Assembly: GCA_963724985.1 (NCBI GenBank)
Contig: CAVRWV010000008.1
Location: 219,440 to 283,439, forward strand
Origin: JAJPJE01 sp963724985
Lineage (GTDB): Bacteria > Acidobacteriota > Terriglobia > Terriglobales > Acidobacteriaceae
DNA length: 64,000 nt
Reading direction: 5' to 3'
Both the position numbers and the translations under genes were made by a program. The notes under the pieces are model-generated. The model saw only the letters and a list, made by a program, of their open reading frames with translations, was not told the origin of the DNA and made no database searches. This document shows, piece after piece, positions 54,171-63,005 of the stretch. The stretch's first letter is position 1, and each line of letters begins with the position of its first letter.

Positions 54171-54995
54171 ATGGGTCAAATGAACGCCATTACAGGCTTC
54201 ATCACGCAGCTGCTCACGCAGCATGTGGGCCAGTTTGCGTCACTAGGACAGGGTATGTTCCTTTCCCTTTCGACCATCATGATCGTTTGGTTTGGTCTCA
54301 AGGCGGCGCTCAGTGCCGGAGAGCGCGGCGCCGGCTTTCAGTTCTCGAACTTTGCCGGCCTGGTGCTGATGATTGCGTTTGGCTACGCGATGATCGAGTA
54401 CTACGACACTCCTATTCCTGGCATCGGAAGGAGCTTCTATCACGTGGTGGTGGATGAAACCGAATACCTCAGCGGGCTGATTGCCAGCTCACAACTACAG
54501 ACCGCCGACGATGCTGTCAGCCAATACCGCAGCCAGATCCAAGTGCCCGGATTGACAGATATCTCCGGCAGCATTGCCTATGTAATTGATTTGGTGATCC
54601 TGTCACTCTGGCAGGCTGTCGCCATCATTATTATTGCGTACGGCTTCATCGCCGAAGCCGTCTGCGTTCTGGTTGGCCCGATCTTCATACCGTTCTTCAT
54701 CGTTCCGAAGCTCGAATGGCTGTTCTGGGGATGGTTCAAATGCTTCCTTCAGTACGCCTTCTATCAGGTTATCGCCGCCGCCACCATGTTCGTCATGGGT
54801 AACCTCATTATCTATGTACTGAACAATGCTCCGTTCGTTCCGGTCCCCGCTCCCGCAGTCCTCCTCAGCCTCTTGATTGTGGTCTTCCTGGGTGGCGTGT
54901 ATGCGCTGCTGAAAGTTCCAGCTCTCACCAGCCACATCTTCAGTGGCATGTCTGGCCTCTCTTCGGGAGGCGTGGTCGAGTACTTCTTGTCATGA
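54171..54995 (+). CDS. virB6: VirB6/TrbL polytopic membrane protein
   Basis: ATG 54171 follows GAAGGAG. The 274-residue product has at least five hydrophobic segments (LSTIMIVWFGLKAAL, FAGLVLMIAFGYAMIEYY, IAYVIDLVILSLWQAVAIIIIAYGF, FFIVPKLEWLFWGWF, VLLSLLIVVFLGGVYALL). This is typical of VirB6/TrbL, the inner-membrane channel component. Its stop overlaps the next start by four bases (ATGA). Confidence 0.85.
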   Translation: MGQMNAITGFITQLLTQHVGQFASLGQGMFLSLSTIMIVWFGLKAALSAGERGAGFQFSNFAGLVLMIAFGYAMIEYYDTPIPGIGRSFYHVVVDETEYLSGLIASSQLQTADDAVSQYRSQIQVPGLTDISGSIAYVIDLVILSLWQAVAIIIIAYGFIAEAVCVLVGPIFIPFFIVPKLEWLFWGWFKCFLQYAFYQVIAAATMFVMGNLIIYVLNNAPFVPVPAPAVLLSLLIVVFLGGVYALLKVPALTSHIFSGMSGLSSGGVVEYFLS

Positions 54996-55678
54996 ACAGC
55001 GACACCAGCTTCAACGAAGCCAAGCAGCTTTACCTCGAGAAATATGGCGACGCGATCGTCACCAACAATTACCTGAAGATCGCTCTTGCTCTTCTTGCGA
55101 TCGTGGCACTGGGACTCATCGTGATGAACCTTCGCACCATCCAGGTGTTTCGCAGTTTCCGGCCGCTGGTAATCCGGATCGACGAACTCGGACGGGCGCA
55201 AGCGGTGGACTACAAGAGCCTGGAATATCACCCCGGGGATCGCGAAGCGAAGTATTTCCTGTCCGAGTTTTGCCGCCTCTATAACCGCCGCAACCGCTAC
55301 ACCATCCATGACGACTTTACTAAGGCACTCTACTTTCTCGATGGCAGGCTTGCCAACGAGACGATCCAGCTGTCCAAGAAGGACGATAGGATCCGCGCTT
55401 TTCTGAATAATCCTTCTGCACCCGAAGTCGATGTGGACGTCGAGAAGGTCGCGTTGGAAGCCATGCAAAAACCTCCTTACCGCGCCTCAGCTGACTTCGT
55501 CCGCATTGAGTACGCTCCAGCTGATCACTCTGTCCTGCGCCGGACCCGTTACACCGCGAACTTCGTTTTTCTCTTCAAAGACGACGTTCCCAGCGAGCTG
55601 ATTCCCATCAATCCTCTGGGCTTAACGATTACCTACTTTCGCCAGGATGAGGCGTTCAATGACGAGGCCGAGCGATGA
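54992..55678 (+). CDS. virB8: VirB8/TrbF-like inner-membrane protein
   Basis: The 228-residue product has a short cytosolic N-terminus, one transmembrane helix (IALALLAIVALGLIVMNL) and a periplasmic NTF2-like domain (FLSEFCRLYNRRNRYTIHDDF, FVRIEYAPADHSVLRRTRYTANFVFLF). This is the VirB8/TrbF plan. Overlaps of four bases on both sides (ATGA) indicate translational coupling with virB6 and the next small gene. Confidence 0.85.
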   Translation: MNSDTSFNEAKQLYLEKYGDAIVTNNYLKIALALLAIVALGLIVMNLRTIQVFRSFRPLVIRIDELGRAQAVDYKSLEYHPGDREAKYFLSEFCRLYNRRNRYTIHDDFTKALYFLDGRLANETIQLSKKDDRIRAFLNNPSAPEVDVDVEKVALEAMQKPPYRASADFVRIEYAPADHSVLRRTRYTANFVFLFKDDVPSELIPINPLGLTITYFRQDEAFNDEAER

Positions 55679-55893
55679 AAAGACACCCATCGAAAACAGT
55701 CGGTACCCCGCACGTTATCACTTGGGAATCTTTCACCAGGCGCTTGGTCCGCCACCTCGTGACGCTGCATGAAGCAGTGTCCGAAGGTATGCCGGAAGGC
55801 GCTGAGATTGGCCGCTGGCGAAGAGAACTCACCTCGCCCGAGAGCGTAGGACACGACCGTAACCGAGACAGAAGGGACGAACGTGATCGCTAA
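55675..55893 (+). CDS. Small basic protein in transfer operon
   Basis: The 72-residue product (MKRHPSKTVGTPHVITWESF, a helix FTRRLVRHLVTLHEAVSEG, then a charged tail RNRDRRDERDR) is coupled to virB8 by ATGA and overlaps the next gene by eleven bases. The tight spacing argues that it is expressed. I do not recognise a family. Confidence 0.55.
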   Translation: MKRHPSKTVGTPHVITWESFTRRLVRHLVTLHEAVSEGMPEGAEIGRWRRELTSPESVGHDRNRDRRDERDR

Positions 55894-56176
55894 TGCGCTC
55901 TTTGCCGCAGCGGTTGTGGTGCTGGCACTATTGTTGTTTCTAGCCGACAGACTCCGCTTTCTTACACCGTATCGCTTCTTGATTGTCCATCACTATGCCC
56001 CGGCAATTCTTCTCTTTTTCGCGGTGCTGTTCATGAATCTGACGGCCTTCTTCTTCGCTTTCGGCCGACGATTCTTCCTGAAGGACACTGGCCGGAAGCT
56101 CGCTCATTTCGACCGCGAGCTGAACGCCGGACGTACGGCAATGCCACCTCATCTTCATCGCGAGGAGCTCGATTGA
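55883..56176 (+). CDS. Small membrane protein in transfer operon
   Basis: From GTG 55883 the 97-residue product has two hydrophobic helices (LFAAAVVVLALLLFLADRL and YAPAILLFFAVLFMNLTAFFFAFG) and a charged C-terminus. It lies in the coupled part of the transfer operon and is probably an accessory inner-membrane component. No family is recognised. Confidence 0.6.
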   Translation: MIANALFAAAVVVLALLLFLADRLRFLTPYRFLIVHHYAPAILLFFAVLFMNLTAFFFAFGRRFFLKDTGRKLAHFDRELNAGRTAMPPHLHREELD

Positions 56177-57074
56177 ATGGCACGTTATGACCGAGACACA
56201 ACTCGTGAAAGGCACGAAGAACAGCCGGCACTGCCTTTCCCGGAGCGCACCGAATACCAATTTCTCCAGGAGCGCGATCAGGTTGGCTCCGCAGGTGAAG
56301 GAGGAAATTCTAACCAGCCACAACCGTGATCAGCTTCGTGCCGCAGTGCAAGAAAGAGGAATTGACCTCCGAGAATCGGAGGTTGCTGCGCTAACCGATA
56401 TCGGAACATTTCGAGCGCTTGCCGTCGAAGACCTGACCCGGTATCGCTATGCTGGCGATCCCGATCTTGTCCGGCGCGACCTTCAAAGCCTTGCAGATCG
56501 TGGCCTCATCCAGTCGCGGACGCTCTACCCTGAACGTGCTGTCTACGTCACTTTGACGCGCGCCGGTCATCGTGCAATTGCCTCCCGGCAGCGAGAGGAA
56601 AGACCTCACCAACGTCTTTACCACGGATTCGTGAAACCTCGCGAAACCCAACATGACGCCACCCTCTACCGCCTCTATCAGCAGGAACTGGAGCGTATCC
56701 GGAAGATGGGCGGCCGGGTCGACCGCGTTGTTCTCGATTTCGAATTGAAGCAGTCGATCAATCGCAGGCTCGCTGTTCTTAGTTCACTACCGAAAGTGAA
56801 ACAGGAGCAGGAGAAGCAAGCCATTGCGGAGGCCCACAGCCTCAAAGTCGTGAACGGAAAGATTCCTTTACCCGACCTCCGCCTCGAATACGAGGACCGC
56901 GATCACGAGATGAATAAAGTGGATTTGGAGCTGGTAACGCAACACTACCACCGGGAAAATCTCGCGGCCAAAGCCAAAGCTGGCTTCGCCATGTATGCCT
57001 CGACTCAAGATGCGGTTAGGCTGCGCCCAGCCATGCAAGATCCCGAAATCATGCAGGACATCCTCTCGTTATGA
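56177..57074 (+). CDS. Replication-relaxation-like winged-helix protein, possible N-terminal frameshift
   Basis: The ATG at 56177 directly follows the previous stop and opens a coding-like 50-codon stretch (MARYDRDTTRERHEEQPALP, FPERTEYQFLQERDQ) that ends at 56329. The main frame (open from 56187) carries the recognisable domain from about 56330. It has an HTH (SEVAALTDIGTFRALAVEDL, RRDLQSLADRGLIQSRTL, AVYVTLTRAGHRAI), then LRLEYEDRDHEMNKVDLELV and YHRENLAAKAKAGFAMY, resembling Replic_Relax-type plasmid proteins. A frameshift near 56320 would fuse the two. Such proteins act at the transfer or replication origin. It couples by ATGA to the next gene. Confidence 0.6.
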
Positions 57075-58168
57075 AGATTGCACCGGAACATCTCGATGCG
57101 CTTCAGGCGCTGGGTTATGACGATTGCGAGGCGAGGTTCTTATATCTGGTGGCCACACATTCCGGATACTTCACCCTCGAGCAGTTCACCGATTTTGCAG
57201 GTCAGTCCAAAGGAAGACCGGGTTTCCGCTTTACGCAAAAACTCATTCAAAGAGAGCACGCCAGAGCCACGAAATATGCCCGGCAAACCCACATCTACGA
57301 TGTCTACTCGCGCCGGATCTATGGGCGGATTGGCAAGGATAACCTTCGCAATCGCCGTCATCTTTCGAAGGAACTGATCCATACACGCCTGCTGATTCTC
57401 GACTTTGTCCTGGGTCATCTGGACTGCGATTTCCTCGAAACTGAGGCCGACAAAGTCAGCTATTTTCACCAAGAGTTAGGGCTTTCTCTCTCGCTTCTCC
57501 CAGGAAGAATCTACAAGGGACTCAGGTCGAATACGAAAACGCCACGCTATTTTGTCGACCGTTTTCCGGTGTTTTTCTCCTCCGAAGCTTCTTCTCTTTC
57601 TCTCCCAACTGTGAGCTTTACCTATTGCGATTTGGAGGAACGAGACCTGGGCGGTTTTGTCAGCCACCTCAGGAAATACGAGCCTTTCCTTCTTCATCTG
57701 CCTGGATTCCGGTTCGTCTACGCATGTCCAAACTCGGAGAAATTCCGGCGCGCCCGTAGGTTTTTCCATCGCCTGTTCGATCTGGACGATGCTGCCAATA
57801 TCGAAAACACGCTGCGTTATTTTGAGGTGCGACGGCTATGGGAAGAGAAGAAATACAACTCCGTGGAGCGGGCCGGACGGGACCTTTTGCGATGGGCGAA
57901 ACAGCATCCGAGACATGAAATCCTCGATGCCGCATACCAGAAATGGATGTCAGGAAACCTGGCTGCAACGGAGATTGCAGGGGTCCTGAAGCGGGCTGCA
58001 GGAGCGCCGCAGATCAGTTTTTCGACCTATGTTTTACCTCGCAAACATGACCTGTTTGAGAGCTTTTCCCCCGGGGTAGGCGGAACGGCAGGTTCCAGAG
58101 GACGTTCCGCTCCCGTTCCGCTGCCGTTCCGCGACGGCTCGGCCAAGAAGTTGATGGAGAAGGACTAA
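57071..58168 (+). CDS. Conserved-looking transfer-operon protein of unknown function
   Basis: The 365-residue protein starts with a winged-helix-like region (LDALQALGYDDCEARFLYLV, SGYFTLEQFTDFAG) and continues with basic segments (REHARATKYARQTHIYDVYS, RRIYGRIGKDNLRNRRHLSK) and a helical middle. No HUH relaxase histidines, integrase residues or helicase motifs are visible. It is coupled by ATGA to the winged-helix gene and lies next to the candidate oriT, so a DNA-processing role at the origin is plausible. It could be an unrecognised relaxase or its partner; this is speculation. Confidence 0.6.
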   Translation: MKIAPEHLDALQALGYDDCEARFLYLVATHSGYFTLEQFTDFAGQSKGRPGFRFTQKLIQREHARATKYARQTHIYDVYSRRIYGRIGKDNLRNRRHLSKELIHTRLLILDFVLGHLDCDFLETEADKVSYFHQELGLSLSLLPGRIYKGLRSNTKTPRYFVDRFPVFFSSEASSLSLPTVSFTYCDLEERDLGGFVSHLRKYEPFLLHLPGFRFVYACPNSEKFRRARRFFHRLFDLDDAANIENTLRYFEVRRLWEEKKYNSVERAGRDLLRWAKQHPRHEILDAAYQKWMSGNLAATEIAGVLKRAAGAPQISFSTYVLPRKHDLFESFSPGVGGTAGSRGRSAPVPLPFRDGSAKKLMEKD

Positions 58169-58196
58169 CCATGACGACCAGGCCAAAACGTAGCGT

Positions 58197-58318
58197 GGCA
58201 AAAATCGCTCTGTGGCCGGGAGCGACCCCCTGTGGACGCGCTTTTTGCGCGCCAACACCCTCGGGGTCGCTCCCGGCCACAAACAGAACGTTCGCAGGAC
58301 GCTCTCACGATTTTTGCC
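58197..58318. repeat. Nested inverted repeats, candidate origin of transfer
   Basis: GGCAAAAATCG (58197-58207) pairs with CGATTTTTGCC (58308-58318). Inside, TGTGGCCGGGAGCGACCCC (58211-58229) pairs exactly with GGGGTCGCTCCCGGCCACA (58263-58281). The loop holds a third hairpin, CGCGC-TTTTT-GCGCG (58237-58251). All arms are perfect. It occupies the only sizeable gap (58169-58427) in an otherwise overlapping operon, beside putative relaxosome genes. Confidence 0.6.
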
Positions 58319-58368
58319 GCGCTGGTCGGAAGGGAAGAGCTCGTGAAAACACTCGAGGAGTCTTTTCA

Positions 58369-58390
58369 GAAAACTCATGCGTGAGTTTTC
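58369..58390. repeat. 9-bp hairpin beside candidate oriT
   Basis: GAAAACTCA (58369-58377) and TGAGTTTTC (58382-58390) form a perfect stem around TGCG. It lies 51 bases after the nested repeats and 38 bases before the next start codon. Origins of transfer often carry such a hairpin next to nic; a weak terminator is the alternative. Confidence 0.45.
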
Positions 58391-58427
58391 CACGGGGTGT
58401 TGTCTGCTGATTTCGAGGAGACTTCGG

Positions 58428-58736
58428 ATGCCGCTGCTCAAACCACCTGATCCAAAGATTCCGACCAAGAAGTACTACATCCGCCTTGAAGAACCCGTGG
58501 CGCGGACGATGGAGCGTTATGCGGAGTTCCTGGGCACACCGAACCTCGATCATCTCGTCACTCAGGCATTGGAATTGGTCTTTCGCAGGGACACCGACTT
58601 CAAGGAGTGGCTGGCGCAGCATCCTGGGTCTTCTGAGAGCAAAGCCAATGCAACGAGAAAAGGGAAGTCTCCGGGTGACTCGGCGACCGATGTAGTTCCA
58701 ACAAACAGGACCGGCAGGCAGGAGGTTGAGTTGTGA
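58428..58736 (+). CDS. Small accessory protein, ribbon-helix-helix-like
   Basis: From ATG 58428, preceded by GAGGAG, the 102-residue product has KYYIRLEEPVARTMERYAEFL followed by LDHLVTQALELVFRRD, a strand-helix-helix pattern like ribbon-helix-helix mobilisation accessory proteins, and a disordered Lys/Thr-rich tail. Location between the nested repeats and the coupling-protein gene supports a relaxosome role. It overlaps the next gene by four bases. Confidence 0.55.
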   Translation: MPLLKPPDPKIPTKKYYIRLEEPVARTMERYAEFLGTPNLDHLVTQALELVFRRDTDFKEWLAQHPGSSESKANATRKGKSPGDSATDVVPTNRTGRQEVEL

Positions 58737-60727
58737 TCCAGCGTGCTTTAGCTTCGCGGGGTTTCATCGCGTTGGTATTAGCCTGGGGAACGGGCCTGGT
58801 CCTCTATTGCAAGGTGGCTTTTCCTTTTGATGATCCGTTGCTCCGACTGATCGCGATTCGCCAACCGCTCATCTTCGAGGTATTTCACTGGAGCTGTACG
58901 CTCTTTCTATTCTCAACTCCCTACATCGTGTACTCGCTGGTCTTCTCCGGATTGTACGTATTCACCCTGCGTCCACGAACACGGCCAAAAGCGTTACCGC
59001 TTCCGCCCTTCCCGCGTTTGGCGGATCGTAAAGACTTCTTTCTAGTTTTGGGTGAAGTTCACGACCCACGAAGGCCGCAACCGTCCGGTCAGCCTTACTG
59101 GATGACTGTTCCCGAACGGGGGCTGTTCACGGGGATTGCGGTCTTTGGCGCCATCGGGACCGGAAAGACCAGCGGGTGTATGTATCCCTATGCGGAGCAG
59201 CTGATTGCTTATTGTGCCGCGGACTCCGATCGGCGCATCGGCGGATTGGTTTTGGAAGTCAAGGGAGACTTCTGCCATAAAGTTCGAGCAATCCTCGAAC
59301 GGTATCACCGGGCGGAAGACTACGTCGAAGTCAACCTCGATGCCGACTATCGGTACAACCCGCTGTACAACGAACTCGACGCTTACGCACTTGCGTACAA
59401 CATCGCGTCCCTGCTGAACAACCTCTTCGGAAAAGGTAAAGAGCCTTTCTGGCAACAGGCCTACACGAACCTGGTCAAATTCATCATCCAGCTTCACAAA
59501 GTTGCTTACGACTACGTGACCCTGTTCGACGTCTACGAGTGCGCTATCAACCCTGAGCTGCTGGAAAAGCGAATCCGTGAAGCCGACCGACACTTCAATG
59601 TCAGACGCTACTTCGTCATCCGAACGCACGACTTCCTCGACCATCCCGAGCTGGAGAGTTTCGGCTTCCAGGGGAACGAGCAAGCCGAAACCTGCAAGGC
59701 GCCTGAGTCGGTTCATCTCGAAGAGACTCTAGCCGCCGCGGACATCGAATACGAATGCCAGACGGAATCTCAAGCCGTGTCCACCGACCCCCTGAAGCGG
59801 GAAATCCTCGAAGGAGTGAAGCGATGGTTTTATCAAGACTGGAGACGGATCGAAAACAAGCTACGAACCTCAATTGTTGAAGGAATCTCCGTCTTCCTTT
59901 CGTTGTTCGATGACAACCCCATTGTCAAGCGGACCTTTTGTCCGCCGAAGGAATGCTACGACCCACAACTGAACGCCGACGGCCGCTACGGAAGACCTCT
60001 CCCACCGTTTTCTGAGCTCATTGAAACCGGAAAAGTGTGCGCGTTGAATTTCCCGGTGTCGCTCAATCCGGGCTTGGCCAAAGCGATCGGTGTCATGATG
60101 AAGCTGGATTTCCAGCGCGCCGTTCTTGGACGGATTCCGAGGATCGAGGCAAATCCGCAACAGTATTTCCGGCAGGTCTTTTTCATCTGCGACGAGTATC
60201 AGCACTTCGCAACCGTCGGCGAAAGCGACCCGAACGGTGACGAGAAATTCTTCGCCCTCTCCCGCCAACCCAAGTGCATCCCGATCGTCGCCACCCAAAG
60301 CATCAGCTCACTGCGGTCGACGCTGCCGGGAGAAACCTGGAGGACCTTGCTGCAAACCTTTCGCACCAAGATTTTTCTCGCCCTTTCAGACGAATTTTCC
60401 GCCAAAGTCGCCAGCGAACTCTGCGGGAAGGAAGACCAGTGGAAAGTGAACTACAACATCTCCGAGAGTGGGCATGATGCCCGCGTCAGCCTGTGGACAG
60501 GAAAGGCCTTGGCTCACAAGGCCAACGTCACGACCTCGAAGAGTTACAACACCCTCAATGATTTTCGCTTCGATTTCAAAACCTTCACCGAGCTCAAGAA
60601 CGCTCAGTCAGTCGCGCTCGTCTATGACGGCTTGAATCCGCTGCCACCGACATTCATGTATCTCAAGCCCTACTACAACGACGTGAACAAGTCCTACTTC
60701 CGGCAACTTGCCGACGGAGAACTGTAA
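58733..60727 (+). CDS. virD4: VirD4/TraG-type coupling ATPase (T4CP)
   Basis: The 664-residue protein starts at GTG 58733 with two transmembrane helices (FIALVLAWGTGLVLYCKVAF and LFLFSTPYIVYSLVFSGLYVF). The motor domain has Walker A FGAIGTGKTSGCMYPY and Walker B VFFICDEYQHFATVG, plus VATQSISSLRSTLPGETW. The coupling protein brings the relaxosome to the T4SS channel. Its presence with virB11, a primase and SSB indicates DNA conjugation rather than protein secretion. It is intact and joined to virB11 by a TAATG junction. Confidence 0.92.
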   Translation: MIQRALASRGFIALVLAWGTGLVLYCKVAFPFDDPLLRLIAIRQPLIFEVFHWSCTLFLFSTPYIVYSLVFSGLYVFTLRPRTRPKALPLPPFPRLADRKDFFLVLGEVHDPRRPQPSGQPYWMTVPERGLFTGIAVFGAIGTGKTSGCMYPYAEQLIAYCAADSDRRIGGLVLEVKGDFCHKVRAILERYHRAEDYVEVNLDADYRYNPLYNELDAYALAYNIASLLNNLFGKGKEPFWQQAYTNLVKFIIQLHKVAYDYVTLFDVYECAINPELLEKRIREADRHFNVRRYFVIRTHDFLDHPELESFGFQGNEQAETCKAPESVHLEETLAAADIEYECQTESQAVSTDPLKREILEGVKRWFYQDWRRIENKLRTSIVEGISVFLSLFDDNPIVKRTFCPPKECYDPQLNADGRYGRPLPPFSELIETGKVCALNFPVSLNPGLAKAIGVMMKLDFQRAVLGRIPRIEANPQQYFRQVFFICDEYQHFATVGESDPNGDEKFFALSRQPKCIPIVATQSISSLRSTLPGETWRTLLQTFRTKIFLALSDEFSAKVASELCGKEDQWKVNYNISESGHDARVSLWTGKALAHKANVTTSKSYNTLNDFRFDFKTFTELKNAQSVALVYDGLNPLPPTFMYLKPYYNDVNKSYFRQLADGEL

Positions 60728-61698
60728 TGAATGCGACGGGCTTCGAGCTGATTCTGCCTTTTCTCCGCCCGATCGAGAAGTTGATCCTCGATCCAGACAT
60801 CAGCGAGATCATGGTGAACGGCCCTGAGCGCGTGTTCATCGAGCGCCGCGGATATCTTGAGTCGGTAGAAGGTGTGACCCTCAATCCGAAATCGCTCGCC
60901 GTCGCGGTAAAGAACATTGCCCGTCGCCTCGGCGACGACATCTCCGAGGAAAAACCAATTCTGGATTCGCGTCTGCCGGATGGCAGCCGTGTATCTGCGG
61001 TCATGCCCCCGTGCAGCTTGAATGGAGTCATCCTCACCATCCGGAAATTCAATAGCACGCGGTTTGGAATCGAGGACCTGATCGCCCGGGGTACCTTGAC
61101 CCGGGGATTGTCTTCTCAACTGCGAGACGCCGTCCTTGAGCGTCAGAACATTCTGATTTCTGGGGGTACAGGAACCGGCAAGACGACCCTGCTGAATGCG
61201 CTGGCCGACCTCATCCCGGCTGAACAACGGGTTCTTGCCATCGAAGACACGGCCGAAATCCAAATCCATTCGCCGAACCAGATCCGATTCGAGGCGCGCC
61301 CCGAACAGAATGGCTTGCCGGCGGTTACTATCCGCGATCTGCTGAAGGCGAGCCTCCGTCACCGTCCCGACCGGATTTTGCTGGGGGAAATCCGGGGAGC
61401 CGAAGCTTTCGATCTGCTGCAGTTGCTGAATACCGGGCACTCGGGAACGATCTCGACTGTCCATGCGAATTCAGCGCTGCAGGCCATCAGCCGTTTCACC
61501 AGCTGCGTTCTTCAAAGCGGTGTCGAACTCCCCTACCGCGCCATTAAAAGCAATATCGCTGACTCTTTGAATCTCCTGGTTCACATCGAACGCCGCCCAG
61601 GATGCCGCTACGTCTCCGAAGTCACGACGATGGGCGGCTATGTGCCTGAGGCTGATCGATACGATCTGACTCCACTGTTTGTCCGTGAGGAGCCGTAA
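60727..61698 (+). CDS. virB11: VirB11/TrbB hexameric ATPase
   Basis: The 323-residue product has the VirB11 N-domain (DPDISEIMVNGPERVFIERRG, ILDSRLPDGSRVSAVMPP) and the RecA-like C-domain. Walker A is ISGGTGTGKTTLLNAL, the Asp box is AIEDTAEIQIHSPNQIRFEA, Walker B is RILLGEIRGAEAFDLLQLL and the His box is GHSGTISTVHANS. It drives pilus and substrate switching. Its start shares a TAATG with virD4, and its stop with the primase gene. Confidence 0.93.
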   Translation: MNATGFELILPFLRPIEKLILDPDISEIMVNGPERVFIERRGYLESVEGVTLNPKSLAVAVKNIARRLGDDISEEKPILDSRLPDGSRVSAVMPPCSLNGVILTIRKFNSTRFGIEDLIARGTLTRGLSSQLRDAVLERQNILISGGTGTGKTTLLNALADLIPAEQRVLAIEDTAEIQIHSPNQIRFEARPEQNGLPAVTIRDLLKASLRHRPDRILLGEIRGAEAFDLLQLLNTGHSGTISTVHANSALQAISRFTSCVLQSGVELPYRAIKSNIADSLNLLVHIERRPGCRYVSEVTTMGGYVPEADRYDLTPLFVREEP

Positions 61699-63005
61699 TG
61701 AATTCGGTCAAGAACGAGAACGTTCATGAGGCCGCCGAAAGGCAGCTCCACGAAGATCGCGATCACGAGCAGAGCATGGCCACCAACGCAAGGCTACGCA
61801 GTGAAGACCAAGATCGGGGATTCGTCGGGCGTGCGCTCGAACGCGGAACATCAGCAGGGGAGATTGAAAAAAACTTGCTTAGCACGTCTGATTTCCGACG
61901 GCTCAACCCTGACCGGGATTTGTTGGCGTACGTACGTGGTCTGATTGATGAAGAAGAGACAGCCGGCCCTTATGGTCTTAGTGAGCCAGGGCCCTTGACC
62001 CCTATCGGTGACAGTCCTCGCTCCACCTCGGACAAACTCGAACCAGCTGCGAATGGACGAGCTGCAAGTTCCGAGAACATCGCCCGGCAATATATCGACG
62101 AGAACTTCGAGCCTTCCGAATGGCTTGCCGTCGTCATCCGCAATCGCGAGAGTAATGAGACGATCCAGCGGATTGCCACAGCTGACAAGATTCGAAGCCA
62201 CAATTTCCAGTCTTGGCTTCGGTATAAGAATGCAAATGGTTCTGACATCTACCTTAGCCTGAATACGTTCAATGAGCAGGCGCGTGGCCGCACGAAAGCG
62301 GATATCAAAGAGATCCGCCATCTCTACCTTGATCTCGATCAGGAGGGTCCACGCAAGCTCGCCGCTATTCAGAATGACACAGGCGTTCCGCCGCCCAACT
62401 ATGTTCTGAACACTTCACCTCAAAAATTTCAGATAATTTGGAAAGTCTCCCAGATCGAGCGGGAGGATGCGGAGTCTCTACTACGTTCGCTCGCTCAAAG
62501 ATTCGGCGGAGATCCCGCCGCTACCGACTCGACCCGAGTCTTTCGTCTGCCGGGTTTTAACAACAAGAAATACGAAGAGAGCTTTTCGGTCACGATTCGA
62601 AAGCTGGCACCCACCGAGTCTGTCTACCATACCTCGGACTTCAAGCTTGAAAACTCCGTACCCGATCGGTCCTGGATTCCAGCCCAGTCCCAGTCCTCAC
62701 ATGGCTCTCAAGCTGAAGGCGGTAAGAGTCAGTCGGAGCGCGACTGGTCCTATGCTCTTCGTCACCTGAAGCAGGGCGAGAAGCCGGAACAGGTCATTCT
62801 CCGCATCACGGCGTATCGCTGCGTGGACCGATACGACCCGAATGACCCGCAGAAGCTCGTTTCTCCCAGCAAACCGAGTCCTCGCTACTACGCGGAGCAC
62901 ACAGTCAGGCGTGCGATGGCCTCTCTCGGTCTCACCGATGCCGCCGGTCATCAGCCTGAACCTCAGACCGGGAGCAGCTCTCCTGAGGTCGAGCCAAGCC
63001 GATAG
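61698..63005 (+). CDS. RepB-like DNA primase
   Basis: The 435-residue product has a hydrophilic N-terminal 120 residues. A RepB-type primase domain follows: GRTKADIKEIRHLYLDLDQEG with the catalytic Asp pair, NYVLNTSPQKFQIIWKV, and DPAATDSTRVFRLPGFNNKKY. Such primases start complementary-strand synthesis on transferred single strands. It ends the coupled transfer operon. The C-terminus (YALRHLKQGEKPEQVILRIT) forms a helical domain of the kind seen after RepB primases. Confidence 0.82.
   Translation: MNSVKNENVHEAAERQLHEDRDHEQSMATNARLRSEDQDRGFVGRALERGTSAGEIEKNLLSTSDFRRLNPDRDLLAYVRGLIDEEETAGPYGLSEPGPLTPIGDSPRSTSDKLEPAANGRAASSENIARQYIDENFEPSEWLAVVIRNRESNETIQRIATADKIRSHNFQSWLRYKNANGSDIYLSLNTFNEQARGRTKADIKEIRHLYLDLDQEGPRKLAAIQNDTGVPPPNYVLNTSPQKFQIIWKVSQIEREDAESLLRSLAQRFGGDPAATDSTRVFRLPGFNNKKYEESFSVTIRKLAPTESVYHTSDFKLENSVPDRSWIPAQSQSSHGSQAEGGKSQSERDWSYALRHLKQGEKPEQVILRITAYRCVDRYDPNDPQKLVSPSKPSPRYYAEHTVRRAMASLGLTDAAGHQPEPQTGSSSPEVEPSR

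Noticed and set aside
58171..58410. 79-codon plus-strand frame between transfer genes
   Set aside because: It runs across nested perfect inverted repeats, has low-complexity translation and no domain; the region is better read as non-coding.
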